This document shows, piece after piece, positions 45,517 through 57,289 of a stretch of 64,000 nt of DNA. The notes beneath the pieces are model-generated. The model was not told the origin of the DNA, ran no database searches, and was given only the letters and a program-made list of their open reading frames with translations. This stretch comes from Plantago major (taxonomy: Eukaryota; Streptophyta; Magnoliopsida; Lamiales; Plantaginaceae): contig CM048840.1 of assembly GCA_026545765.1 (NCBI GenBank), positions 19,844,765 through 19,908,764 on the forward strand, given 5' to 3'. Position 1 is the first letter of the stretch; the number at the start of each line of letters is the position of its first letter. Position numbers and translations under genes: made by a program.

Positions 45517-47022
45517 ATGCTTACCAAGCTAAAAAAAATCGTTGTGTTAATCCTTTTGGTATCAGCTACAAACTCTTATGCGAGAATCGGGATCAACTGG
45601 GGTAGGCGAACGGCAGGAACACTGATACCATCAATGGTGGTCGACTTGTTGTTGCAGAACGGGATTCCAGCGGTGAAGTTGTACAATACCAAACTTGATC
45701 TGATAAAAGCTTTTGTTGGAACGAACATTTCAGTAACACTTACGATTCCTAGAATTGAAGTAATAACGTCATTTGATATTGCAACAGAATGGGTTACAGA
45801 AAAAATCGCGCCATTCAAGGATGTTAACATCGAGTATGTATATAAGTTACTCACTTTGTCATGAATATGTTTCTTTTCCTACATTAACTAGAAATGTGAT
45901 ATTGATTTTTTTTTTTTCAGGTATGTGGTTGTTGGAAACAATGCATTTGCTAATGCAAGGTTTAGCAAAATTCCCATCACCACACTAGTGCAGTCATTGA
46001 ACTTTGTGCACAATGCCATCAATAGTCTTGGCTTTGGAGACAGAATGAAAGCCCTTATTACCCATTCTTTATCAGGAACTTTGGTCCTAAATAGCACAAG
46101 GCCTTCAGAAGCATCTTTTATTCCTGATCTGATGGAGCCAATGCTCCAAGTTCTCAAATTCATGAATGAAACCAACACTCCCTTCGTATTCGACTTCTTC
46201 CCGACCGGCTACATCCAGCTTTACAACGTTGATATGAATTTTGCGTTCTTCGACAACAAGTCAAATTATAGCATAACGGATGTCAACGGCCTTCAGTATC
46301 ACAATGCCTTAGACGCTACTTACGACAGTTTTGTCTGGGCATTGAGAAAAGTCGGTTATGGCAACCTTAAAATAAGTGTTGGCCAGATCGGTTGGCCAAC
46401 AGATGGCGCTGAGAACGCCAGTGTGGAATCTGCTGAGCGTTTCTATAAAGGTTTGCTACCTCGGGTAATGAGTAAAGTGGGAACCCCTATGCGTCCTGGT
46501 ATAGAGATCGATATATTCATCCACTCGTTGGTGGACGAAAAGAAATACGTCGAGATGAACCCTTTTGCAAGACATTGGGGAATATATAGGACCAATGGAG
46601 AACCTAAGTATAAGATTGATTTCACGGGACAAGGGCGCGATATATATCCAACCAAGGTGAAGGGGATCAATCTATTGCCGTCGCGCTGGTGTGTGTTCAA
46701 TGGAAATAATAAAGACCCGACCAAGGTGCAGAAACAATACGATTATGCCTGTCAAACTGCGGACTGTACAACCCTTGCGCGAGGTGGTTCGTGTGGGGAG
46801 TTATCACCTGACGAGAGGATTTCATATGCGTTCAATGGTCACTTTCAGGCCAATTTTCAGGACGAGGGAGCATGCAAGTTCGAAGGATTGGGTACAGTGG
46901 TTATGAAAAATCCTTCGACAAACGATTGTGTGTTCATGGTTGAAGTCGTTTATGGTAACAAAAGAATTAGTCCTGTAACCAGATGGGATAACATAGCGAA
47001 CCCATTCATTAATAGGGCATAG
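45517..47022 (+). CDS. GH17-like protein with X8/CBM43 domain, catalytic residues lost (copy 1)
   Basis: Exons 45517-45833 and 45921-47022 (472 residues). The Glu codon is split by a GTATGT/TTTCAG intron. A hydrophobic signal peptide (VVLILLVSA) precedes mature IGINWGRRTAGTLIPSMVVD, the GH17 start. The fold is continuous to IDFTGQGRD, and an X8/CBM43 module runs from about residue 360 (SRWCVFNG) to 442, with six cysteines. GH17 enzymes hydrolyse beta-1,3-glucan such as callose. Here the general-acid motif GNE reads GNN (Asn113, codon 45940-45942) and the nucleophile motif GEIGWP reads GQIGWP (Gln261, codon 46384-46386). It should bind, not cut, glucan (inference). There is no hydrophobic GPI tail, so it is probably secreted to the cell wall. 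It is in tandem with 53078-54629. Confidence 0.92.
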
Positions 47023-48190
47023 CAAGTTCTTTCCAGTTCTCGGTTAAAAGCAATTATCTTTATAACATCAGGAAAAACAGTCGACTTGAAAAATACACAT
47101 CTATCAATTACATTTAAGCTACATTGCAGATTCAGATTTCAAAAGAAGAGAGCACCCAAGTGAGGAATTTCATCGAACAGCTTGAACGCATGCTCATATC
47201 TCAACCTAGTTGATTCATTACCAAGATATGGAATGTGTGGATGATGCTTTCCAGGTAGAAAATGGAGATTGTTGGGGTGAATCTGGACAGAAGGTATACA
47301 TTCATACCTCGCGTGATTCTGCCTCCTTGTATTCTAACGGAATTCTCGATTATTCGAGCATAGACAATTCCTTATTTTTGTTTGCTATATATGCCATGAC
47401 TCTTAGTAAGAATTGGCGATCATCTTTAGCTCGTGTTGGCATCTTTTTCCAAACCAATTTTTATTCATGGTTAGTTGTATTATACATTTTTCTGAGTTAC
47501 TAGTAGGAAGGGGTCAAAATATCGGTTTTGGATGAAGAAGTACGACCCACAACTAGTTGTTGGTGGAATTATGTCCTCCAAATAAATTTTATTGTAATAA
47601 ACTGATTCGGCTGCTAAATAAACATATATTATGTGACAATAATGCATTGCTTGTCTTACTTTTACAAGGCCTCAATAATGATCTAGAATACATTTGAACA
47701 TCATGCAACTTTTTGTTTAGTATATATGGATTTGTATACAGTGGATTAAACTCCAGATGTTGATGTTTATTAAATTGGACCAACAATGGTTCAATTCGGA
47801 TTGTGATATGAGGATAATGTTGTTAGTTTATCCTTGATCATTATATGTGTTAGTTTATGCAAAGTTAACCGATCGAAATGATCAAACATAAGCACCGTAT
47901 ATGGTTTTGGAATCCGTATAGGAGTAGTGCACGACGAGAATCGATCATTCACTCCAGCCTATTAAACTTAGATAGTTAAATGACTCAAGTTAGTATCGTC
48001 AACGATGATCAGGTACGACGTATCTTAATAAATGGCCACATTGACGAACTAATCGTGTTGATAGGCGAGATTTTCTTGGAGGATCATGTGCATGGTGGCA
48101 TTTTTATATTTTTACAAATATGTTTCCCAAAGAACACCATCAATAAATCAACTAGCATGATTTATGGATGCGTTTACTGACGTGCACTCA
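47023..48190. other. 3' flank of GH17 copy 1 and spacer
   Basis: About 47090-47290 matches the 3' flank of copy 2 (56000-56180), sharing TTTCATCGAACAGCTTGAA and GGAGATTGTTGGGGTG. The rest is AT-rich spacer with no recognised gene. Confidence 0.5.
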
Positions 48191-49860
48191 AGAAATTAAT
48201 AATCGTTGTACTCCTATATTTCTCAAATACACGTAAAGATTTAATATTTATTTAGTCGGAAGCCTACAAATCCACACAATTAGAATCAATATAGCAGAAA
48301 GTTGATTCGGGATGTCGTTCTCCAGGACACTTAGCATAGGAACAATCAAATAACGATGTTTAATGAACTAAAGTGCGTAAAAGTAAACAATTTATCAATC
48401 AGCGTTTTTTTATCTCAAGTTGTAATCTAGCATGCAGAATCGTAAATAAACTGGATTTATAATAAATATTACAAAAGGTGTAACCGGATTCCCAACCTAG
48501 GTCTAAGCATCGTTATTTTGAAAAGTGGTCTTCTACAATGTTTTAGTACTTCGAATAAGCTTCACGGCAGTGGGTCTTCATTAGATTATTCTAGCTCCGC
48601 GTATGAATTGATGATCATCTATCTATATTTTCTCGGATTAAGCGCATTTCTTCGTATTTACTTGAATAATTGTCATAATCTCTTCACTTTGCATATTTGT
48701 ACCTCGTAAATCATCAAAACAGGTAATTAGGCATAAAATGACAATAATATTCAATATTGCATCTAAAACGCTGGTCAAAAGTGGCCTTAAATCGCACATT
48801 TCATTGGCTCATCAAATTCCCCAAACCAGTTCGTTGCTCGTCCTCGAGAAATGCTAGAACAATCAATAAGAGAGACCCAATGAAAAGAGTAAAGAGCATA
48901 AACCTTGAGCAAGATAACCAACTAATTTTTAAGGTTTCACACCTCAGGAACTTCCTTAATTTCAACTTATACCCCAATGACTCCACAACAAGCAAATAAC
49001 AAGTAAGAAATACTTAATATGACCCTTTGCTCCATGTAGCATATAATATTCATTACCTCACGAAAATGTTGTGCAATCCTACTCCCACAAGTCAAGGCAC
49101 AAATCAAAGTGGTAATTCGGGTTGGCTCAGTATAGGAAGTAGGTATGATAATCTAAGAAAAGTGGCTAAAAATATCATCAAAGATAAGTAAGTTGTTCAA
49201 AAGCAACTTCCAAGGAGACTTATCCTTTGCGGGCATGGAGTTCCTTCCTTCAACTTCTTCATTCTTGTCAGTGACATTTCGCCTTCCCTTTCTCAATCAA
49301 GTCAAGGCACATGTTACTTCACACCTAGACAACCTGCTCCTTTGTTTTTCTATTTTTCTTTTCTTTTTCTTTCTTTTTGTGCATGTGGGTTCCTGTTTCT
49401 TTTGAGAACCTCATACCATTTATTTTCACGCACGTGCATGTGGGTTCCTGTTTCTTTTGAAAACCTCAAATCATTTCTTTTCATGCACTCCATCACTGCT
49501 TCTTTTGAGGATCGTTTTTCATTTTTTCTATAAGCACTTAGCCTTCTTTGAGTGCTTGCCTTTTTTTATGAATGTCTAGCCTTCTTTTGAGCATTCGCCT
49601 TTTTGATGACCACCTAGCATTCTTTTGAGTGGTCACCTTTTTTCAAGAGTAATTTGCCTTTTTTATTTGCACTCGCCTTTTTAAGTACCTAGTTTTTTTT
49701 TTCTTATGGTAATGCCTTCTTATTTTCAAACATACACAATGAAAGTGCAACATTTTACGCACTATTTTAAACAGTGTTTTACATGGTGTTCTACGCAGTG
49801 TCGGGATGACATTGTGTGACACTGAGTTTATGCACAACAAATCAATTATTCTCTCTTTTA
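48190..49860. repeat. Repeat-derived region of uncertain type
   Basis: The text here resembles LTR-retrotransposon non-coding DNA (for example GGAAGCCTACAAATCCACAC, GGATTCCCAACCTAGG). It includes a C/T-rich stretch with tandem hairpin units (49388-49670). No coding domain was found. Boundaries and family are unknown. Confidence 0.35.
49388..49670 (+). repeat. Array of hairpin units with a shared TTCTTTTGAG loop
   Basis: The loop motif TTCTTTTGAG (or one-base variants) recurs at 49397, 49452, 49500, 49544, 49582 and 49620. At least four units have complementary arms that differ between units: GGTTC/GAACC, AAGCACT/AGTGCTT, GAATG/CATTC and TGACCAC/GTGGTCA. Confidence 0.8.
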
Positions 49861-49891
49861 TGTGTTTTGCCCTTATTCATCTGCTAATCAG

Positions 49892-49973
49892 GTTCCATAA
49901 TTTTAGTTGGCTTTGTATTGATGTTGTTTATCAATACAAAGCCAGTAATAGCAAAAGAGAATAATTATGGAAC
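49892..49973. repeat. Two-tier inverted repeat
   Basis: Inner arms GGCTTTGTATTGAT (49909-49922) and ATCAATACAAAGCC (49930-49943) are a perfect 14-bp stem with a 7-base loop. Outer arms GTTCCATAATT (49892-49902) and AATTATGGAAC (49963-49973) are a perfect 11-bp stem. Confidence 0.85.
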
Positions 49974-50061
49974 ATCAATAGCTACATTGTTTATCAAAAG
50001 CTTGATCAACATTTTTGTAAATTCATTATTTTCAAATAGTGAATATTTCACACTGAAACTC

Positions 50062-50063
<2 letters not shown>

Positions 50064-50129
<66 letters not shown>

Positions 50130-50136
50130 TATATAT
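50064..50136. repeat. (TA)n microsatellite
   Basis: Uninterrupted TA dinucleotides run to about 50123, then a short imperfect continuation. Confidence 0.95.
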
Positions 50137-50488
50137 GCTAGAAAACAAACACCTGCGTCGTTTATTTTCCATTGCATATTATGTTCTGTTCGTCAGGTGT
50201 CGTACTAGGTGTCTCAGAAACATCGTTCAAGACATCAGTGTTATGTATTCTGTAACGGTTTTCGTACCAAATCCCACTCCTATATACACTTTCAAACAAC
50301 ATAAACAACATAAAACATAATACAATCATGATAGACGACCTCATAACAAATCATAACGATCAGAGGACAAAGAATTAAAATACCATACTCGACTCCAAGC
50401 TTGCAGATAATGAGCAGTAATACAATTGGAATAAACATGAATATGAGCTTGATTGATATAAAACCTGAGCACAAGAACAGACTAACAA

Positions 50489-50562
50489 ATATATTATATT
50501 ATATTATATTATATTATATTATATTATATTATATTATATTATATTATATTATATTATTATTA

Positions 50563-50593
<31 letters not shown>

Positions 50594-50607
50594 TATTTAT
50601 TATTATA
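50489..50607. repeat. (ATATT)n and (TTA)n microsatellite
   Basis: Pentamer ATATT/TATAT units run to about 50555 and pass into TTA/TAT trinucleotides. Confidence 0.95.
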
Positions 50608-51083
50608 AGAGAGTAGTGCTTCAAATTTGGTACCAAGTGAATTTACAAGTCTACCCTTCTAAATAAAAGTTGCAATTGTTCATTTAAATTTTTCTAAATT
50701 TAATTTTATGTGTTGCCTTTAAATATTCTACTTTGTAACTCACGCTTGTAAAAGTGTTCTCTTCTTCTTAATTAATGAACATGGTGACTTAAGGTGTTTA
50801 TGGTTTCTGTCTCTTCTCGGCAAATTGTGAGTGGTATATAGTATGCATTTTGATTCTTCAACATCTTTTCTGATACAATTTGTTCAGGACAAAGCAAATT
50901 CATTCATTATTTTTCTTTATTTTCAAATCGATTGACATACACAGCCCCTATCATATCCCCTCCTATGCTCCCATTAGGTTAATGGTGTTTATTGTGCCCG
51001 CAAACTGTCTATTTGACGTTTAGGTCTGTAAGCTCTCTATCTATGTTAAACTCACCACGAAATAGTTATTTGTATAACTTAAA

Positions 51084-51813
51084 AGGTCTTGGTTATGGCT
51101 CTGTTTAGCAAAACTAGCTGAAAAGCTAGCTGTTAGCTGGAAAGTTAGCTGGTAGCTGATTAACTAGCTGGTAGCTGAATAGGTAGCTGATTAACTAGCT
51201 GAAAACCTAGCTGATTTTAATGTAGGTGTTTAGCAAATTAGCTGATAAGCTAGCTGGTATTTTATAAAATGACATAAAAGGGCATTACACTTATTTTTCT
51301 AAATAATAGTACATCACATTTTTGTCTAATTATTTTAATATATATTCAATGTACTTTTCACCGCCACTTTAATAACATCATTGAAAATTATCAGAAGTTG
51401 AAAATAAATATTCGTTGAGCATTCTAACTTAATACGGAAAAAAAATTAGTAACTTATGCAAGTTGCAAACAAGTACACAAAATGTATAACAAAGGTTCCA
51501 ACAAATATATATAAAAAAAATAAAAATAAAAAATATATATATATAAAATATAAAATATAAGTCGTCTATTGAGAAAAGTAACTAAGCTAGATTGGTTTTA
51601 CTTTATTTAATTTAGGTTAGGGATATTTTCGGAATAAAAAGATAACAAGTAGCTTTGTTTTTTAAAAAAAAAAGCTAACCTGGGTAGCTTTTTCAAACAG
51701 CTAGCTGATTTAAAAAGCTGCGCGTTCACGTAACAAGCTTTTTACTAGTCAATGGTAAAAAAAAGCTAATGGAGCTGAAAAGCTAGCTGGAAAGCTAGTG
51801 GTAACCAGGACCT
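51084..51813. mobile_element. Candidate non-autonomous element rich in AGCTAGCTG
   Basis: Left end AGGTCTTGGTTATGGCT and right end GGTAACCAGGACCT are inverted. Both subterminal regions are dense in TAGCTG/CAGCTA motifs around an AT-rich centre. The length is about 730 bp and there is no coding sequence. A clear target duplication was not seen, so the superfamily is unassigned. Confidence 0.6.
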
Positions 51814-52339
51814 ATAGCTAGCAGATTACTTGAAAACAAATGATGAGATTGATAATTATTCCTTTAGTTAAGATTCCATAAACATATATATGCATATGCA
51901 AATCAAATTTTTCTGCAATAATTTATAATTTAAAAAAATACAAATAAAGTGTTCATCACGCATCACATTTCAAGTACACTTAACACTGCATTTAACGCGG
52001 TGCACTTCAACTAGTATATATGTGCGTCTAAGTAGTCACTAGACCACCATCAATCAAACATTTATATAACAGTAGGATAATTAGCATGGAACAGGGCTAA
52101 TTAATACAATTAGGGATGGGTGGCAAGAGAATTGAACTAACTTTGATAGGTAAGAAACTGGCGAATTCGAACTCCACTCCAGCGTTCGATTCGCTCTAAA
52201 ACGCCTAAATTTGAATTATCAAATTTTCGGATCGTTACACATAAATCTGTTTATATGAAGGAAAAAAAAATGTTTAGTTTCCAAACACTTTTTGAATTAA
52301 TAAATAGTTTTTCAAAATTTTCAACAAATTTTATGATAA

Positions 52340-52562
52340 GTTAATTTCACCGGAGATGGAAGACCGAGTAAATCGATGCAAGTGTCTGTTACACATGCCT
52401 TGGGAGATTGAGTTGAAGAAGATCCACCGCAAAGCTAACTCTGTTGCGGATTTTGTAGCTAGTTTAGGCTATAATGAAGATGGTGAGGGTAAGCTATGGC
52501 GAAATCCTCCAGAATATGTAATGCCTCTTTTGGGCAAAGATAATGGTTGTTATGCTCAATAA
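52340..52562 (+). pseudogene. LINE-type RNase H C-terminal remnant
   Basis: The frame 52356-52562 reads LPW-like text and then WEIELKKIHRKANSVADFVA, the typical end of the RNase H domain found in plant LINE-derived proteins (H-R-x-A-N-x-x-A-D), followed by a stop after CYAQ. Upstream reverse transcriptase is missing. Target duplication and tail are not evident. Confidence 0.65.
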
Positions 52563-52809
52563 TATCTTTTGTATCAACCAAAATAAATAAATTACCAACT
52601 TCTTATTACATCTAACTATTAAAATAAATATTTCAAACACCACTACTATACAAAATTTATTTTCAGTCAAGAACGATAAAGAACTAAACATGTGATTGAA
52701 GTGTTATCTTTTAAATTTTCTAGTTAACGTGTTGAATAATAGTCAACATACACTACAACAAAATAGGCATGGCAAAAAATATGCAAAAATTACACTACCT
52801 GCGGATTAT

Positions 52810-53077
52810 ATGGTATTCTAAATCCGAGGTGCATGGAACAACACTAATAATCACATTTGTCGTCTAAATCTAGCTGTATCCTAATTTCCAGGATGATTTC
52901 TAAGCCCTGTTATTTATCATATACTAACATCTACTCTCCCTGATAAACCACCAATTTTTTTATCATACTCATATATACCTGTATAAATCACATCTCTCAT
53001 CTCATCTGTACATTGTTAAATTTCCATTTCTCTACATCGTGGTTTTCTATCAATAATAAAAACACTTTAACAACACA
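52810..53077 (+). promoter_or_regulatory. Promoter region of GH17 copy 2
   Basis: It matches the upstream region of copy 1 (45296-45516) in order and spacing. A TATAAATC at about 52982 is a good TATA box some 95 bp before the start codon. The shared sequences make this the best place to look for common control sites. Confidence 0.6.
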
Positions 53078-54629
53078 ATGCTTGTTAGATACTACTATAC
53101 CAAGCTTAAGAAAATTGTTGTGTTAATAATTTTGTTATCAACTACATTATCGGATGCGAAAATCGGGATCAACTGGGGTAGGCGAACATCAGGAACATTG
53201 ATACCGTCAATGGTGGTCGACTTGTTGTTGCAGAACGGGATTTCAGGGGTGAAGTTGTTCAACATCAACGATAATTTGATAAAAGCTTTCGCTGGAACGA
53301 ACATTTCAGTATCACTAGTGATTCCGAGACTTGATTCAATAACATCACTTGATATTGCAAAAGAATGGGTTCTAGATAAAATCGCACCATTTCATGATGT
53401 TAACATCGAGTATGTATATAAGTTACTCCCTCTGTCCCGAAACATTTATACTATTTAATTTTTCCTACATGAATTAGTAATGCGATATGATTTTTTGTTT
53501 TGTTTTGTTTTGTTTCAGGTATGTGGTTGTCGCTAACAATGCATTTAGTACTGCAAGGTTTACCAGGCTTCCCATCATGTCAGTAGTACAGTCATTATAC
53601 TTTGTGCAAAATGCCATCAATATTCTTGGATATGGAGACAAAGTGAAAGCCCTTATTACTCATTCTTTATCAGGAACTTTGGTCCTAAATAGCACAATGC
53701 CTTCAGAAGCATCTTTTATTCCTGAATTGATGGAGCCAATGCTCCAAGTTCTCAGATTCATGAATGATACCAACACTCCCTTCATGTTCGACTTCTTCCC
53801 GACCGGCTACATCCAGCTTTACAACGTAGATATGAATTTTGCGTTCTTCGATAACAAGTCAAATTATAGCATCACGGATGTCAACGGCCTTAAATATCAC
53901 AATGCCTTGGACGCTACTTACGATAGTTTTGTCTGGGCATTGAGAAAAGTCGGTTATGACAACATCAAAATAAGCATTGGCCAGATCGGTTGGCCAACAG
54001 ATGGCGCTGATAACGCCAATGTGGAAGCTGCCGAGCGTTTCTATAAAGGTTTGCTGCCTCGGGTAATGAGCAAAGTGGGCACCCCTATGCGGCCTGGTAT
54101 AGAGATCGATGTCTTCATCCAGTCACTAGTGGACGAAAAGAAAAACGTTGCATTAAATCCTTTCGCAAGACATTGGGGAGTATATAGGACCAATGGAGAA
54201 CCTAAGTACAAGATTGATTTCACAGGACAAGGGCGCGATATATATCCATCCAAGGTGAAGGGGCTCAATCTCATGCCGTCGCGCTGGTGTATATTCAATG
54301 GGGATAACAATGATCCCGCCAAGATGCGGAAACAATTCGAGTATGCCTGCCTCACTGCGGACTGTACGACCCTTGCACAAGGTGGTTCATGTGGGACACT
54401 ATCAGCCGATGACAGGATCTCATATGCGTTCAATGGTTACTTTCAGGCAAATTTTCAGGACGAGGAAGCATGCAAGTTTGAAGGATTAGGTACAGTGACC
54501 ATGAAAAATCCTTCAACAGACACTTGTGTGTTTATGGTTGAGGTCGTTTATGGTAACAAAAGAGTTAATCCAGCAACCAAATGGGATACTATTGGCAAAG
54601 GCCCGAACCCATTTACAGTCAAGATATAA
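53078..54629 (+). CDS. GH17-like protein with X8/CBM43 domain, catalytic residues lost (copy 2)
   Basis: Exons 53078-53409 and 53519-54629 (480 residues), with the intron at the same position and phase as copy 1. The signal peptide is followed by IGINWGRRTSGTLIPSMVVD. The sequence is close to copy 1 along the whole protein, including the X8/CBM43 module (SRWCIFNGDNNDP to STDTC). The acid motif reads ANN (Asn118, codon 53538-53540) and the nucleophile motif reads GQIGWP (Gln266, codon 53982-53984), so both Glu residues are lost here too. Retained open frames in both copies argue against simple decay. The C-terminus VKI has no GPI tail. The likely role is glucan binding or interference in the cell wall (inference). 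Confidence 0.92.
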
Positions 54630-54716
54630 CAAGTTCTTCCCAGTGAAAATGGTCTTTATATCCTTGGGACAAATCATTGGCTTCAGAAATACACCTCTAT
54701 CTATAACACTAACACT

Positions 54717-55980
54717 CAGGGGCAGAGCTAGGAATAAATATCGCATGTGACTAATTATGAGAAGGACGGGTTACAGTTAACATAACGAGAATTTTTTTGC
54801 AGAAAATACCATTTGTGTTCCAACCAAGCATGAAAAATTGAGGCAGTGTAGCTTTCTGATAATAAATATATTAGAAACTCAGCGTAACAACACATCTTTC
54901 TTTCAACGAACCAAAACATTACTTCATTAATAGAAAACTAGACCAAGGGTTCAACAACATAAGTTTTCACACTTTTACAATTCCAGAACATGCGACAGCC
55001 AAAACCAAACATGTCTAACATGGATCTTTGCTAATAAAAAGCTCAAAATTAGACTAATTAACAAGATTCTTAAATCAATTACTTCAGTCAAGTCAGCCAT
55101 GCCCTATGAACATCCACATGGATTAATTTTTCCAATCACAAAATGTGTACAAGGACATGATTCAGCAAAACAATAGACAAAAGAAGGACGGGCATGAATA
55201 ACTGAAAAACCAACACGTCCCACGCAAAAACTATCACCAACTCCACCATAATCTGTTAAGGAGAAAAAAAGCAACACAACTGAACACCACAGAGAAAGAA
55301 GAAATTGCAAGAAAATTAATCCTATAACAATTAATAATAACAATAAAATTGTAGTCAATTAAAATATCTCATACTCCTAAACCCTACTTAATAAATTAAT
55401 CCTATAACAATTTTTACAATTGTCTTGATACAAGTACTAATATAGCTCAAATAGTCCAAACTACTTTACAATCAGTAAGAAGAATCCAAATATATAAATC
55501 GATCTACTATTTCTACTACTCTATCCAGTAACAATAATTCCCAAATTTTCAACCCTCTTTTTATGCAACAGGTCACATAAACCATCTATTTACCTTTAAG
55601 TATAATAATAACAACAAATTCACAATTCTTTACCTTCAATTTCGGATTAATGGCTGAATTTTCGCAGCTTGCCTGAAGAATACATAGCAGGTTTGTTTAT
55701 ATTTTTGCTGGTTGCAGGGGAGGGCTTTTCTGATTTCATTTTCCTCTAATAATTGTCTTGTAAAGTGTTATAATAATTGTCTTGTAAATTGGGCCAAGTT
55801 AATGTGGGCTTCTTGGACCTCAAATTCCCTGAATATTACTTAAGTTGTGTAATGGTGTTGCCAAACTCAAATTTTAGGTGAGACTAATTTGCAAAACAAA
55901 AAAATTAAAGGCTATAGATATTTTTTTTTTTTCAAGTGTGGCTGGAGACACACCTAGCACAAGTTGTGTCTCCGCCCCTG
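54717..55980. mobile_element. Non-autonomous hAT-type element in the 3' flank of GH17 copy 2
   Basis: A 1264-bp insertion starting CAGGGGCAGAGC and ending CTCCGCCCCTG, flanked by a perfect 8-bp duplication CTAACACT (54709-54716 and 55981-55988). No transposase domain is visible. An 84-codon minus-strand frame at 55104-55358 shows no known domain. It splits sequence that is continuous downstream of copy 1. Confidence 0.9.
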
Positions 55981-55988
55981 CTAACACT

Positions 55989-56185
55989 ACAGTTCAGATT
56001 TAGATATCAGGCATGAAAGCAAAACGAGGATTGTATCGTTTCGTCGAAAAGAAGAAAGCTTCAGCTTCTTCATATTCATCTCAACACCCGAGCGAGGCAT
56101 TTCATCGAACAGCTTGAATGCATGTTCATATATCAACCTATTCTTTACTGATGGAAGATGGAGATTGTTGGGGTGGATCTGTGAA
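55989..56185 (+). repeat. Detached part of the duplicated GH17 3' flank
   Basis: GGCATTTCATCGAACAGCTT, GCATGTTCATAT and GGAGATTGTTGGGGTG match 47160-47285 downstream of copy 1. It was separated from copy 2 by the hAT-type insertion. Confidence 0.75.
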
Positions 56186-57111
56186 ATTTTTTATAAAGAT
56201 TTTAATGGTGCAGCTTCAAAGTTGATGGAAAGTTTTTAGTGTAAGATAAAATTTTGTCTAAATCTATTATATAATGTAATGCCAGAATAAATTGCCAAAA
56301 TAACCTCCTGCTAAAAAATATATGCCAATCTAACTTTGTATCATAATTGCATTCGTTTTTTGAAATTTAATTTACCGAATCGAATCAATGGAATCCGAAT
56401 CAAATCAAACTAATCGAATCGAATGAACTAAACTAAACTGAAGAAATTATTGTGTAATAATAATAACAATTATATGATGGTATATATAATCACAATTAAA
56501 AAAATATATTATTTTTGTCATCTTTCTCACATTCTTCCTACTCTTTTTTCTGTCACTTTACATTTTTATTTATTATTGTATGACAAACTTTAAAACCAAC
56601 CGCGTGGAAAACAATATGAGAATGATAACTCGATTAAAACCGAATTTTAATCGTCGTATAAACTATCTTTGTCTAGTTTTGCAACATGATATCAATATCC
56701 AAGGTGGAGTGGATAATGATTTATTGAACCTGACAAGGAAAGAAATAATGAACAGGGTGCGCAAGGAGATAACATTGAGAATTTGGCGCTCTATTCCAGG
56801 CAATATAGAGCCCGAGGAAGATAATATAGAGTCCGAGGAAGATAATATGGAGGAATAAATGCCATTTTTCAATATTTGTGATATATAATATTATTTTTAT
56901 AAAGTTTGGTCCGAGTTTTGATTTGTTTTAACTTGTTTTGGAGTTTTTGAACATGTAGATTTTTTGTTAGTTCAAATTGTAACTATACTCTTTATTTCAT
57001 TGATCTACAAAAGTTGTATTAAAAAGAAAGAAAGAAAAAAAGTTGAAAATAACTCAATTGGATAAATTTTCTTATTTTCCTCGTACAAAAGATCGGGTGT
57101 GTAAATAAATG

Positions 57112-57115
57112 ATAA

Positions 57116-57175
<60 letters not shown>

Positions 57176-57213
57176 AACAACAACAACAACAACAATAATA
57201 ATAATAATATTAT
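57112..57213. repeat. (ATA)n, (TTA)n and (AAC)n compound microsatellite
   Basis: Runs of AAT, then ATT, then AAC, then AAT trinucleotides follow each other without a gap. Confidence 0.95.
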
Positions 57214-57289
57214 GAATTTAATGAACTGAACTGAACTGAAGACGAGCTGAACTGAACTGAACGAGTTTTAAGTTGAAAAGAACAGAGCC
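57214..57289. mobile_element. Partial Tourist-like MITE (right end)
   Basis: It ends GAACAGAGCC followed by TTA (57290-57292), matching the end of the element at 58454-58590. GAACTGAACTGAA repeats lie inside. The left end is missing or lost in the microsatellite. Confidence 0.55.

Noticed and set aside
49918..50177. Frames with long Tyr-Ile runs
   Set aside because: They are produced only by the (TA)n microsatellite.
54717..55980. hAT-type insertion as an autonomous transposon
   Set aside because: No hAT transposase or BED-finger domain is seen in its 1264 bp. The longest frame (55104-55358, -) is hydrophobic with no known motif.
56580..56858. 92-codon frame with repeated acidic tail
   Set aside because: No recognisable domain, no splice or promoter context, and located in transposon-rich spacer. 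A decayed fragment cannot be excluded.
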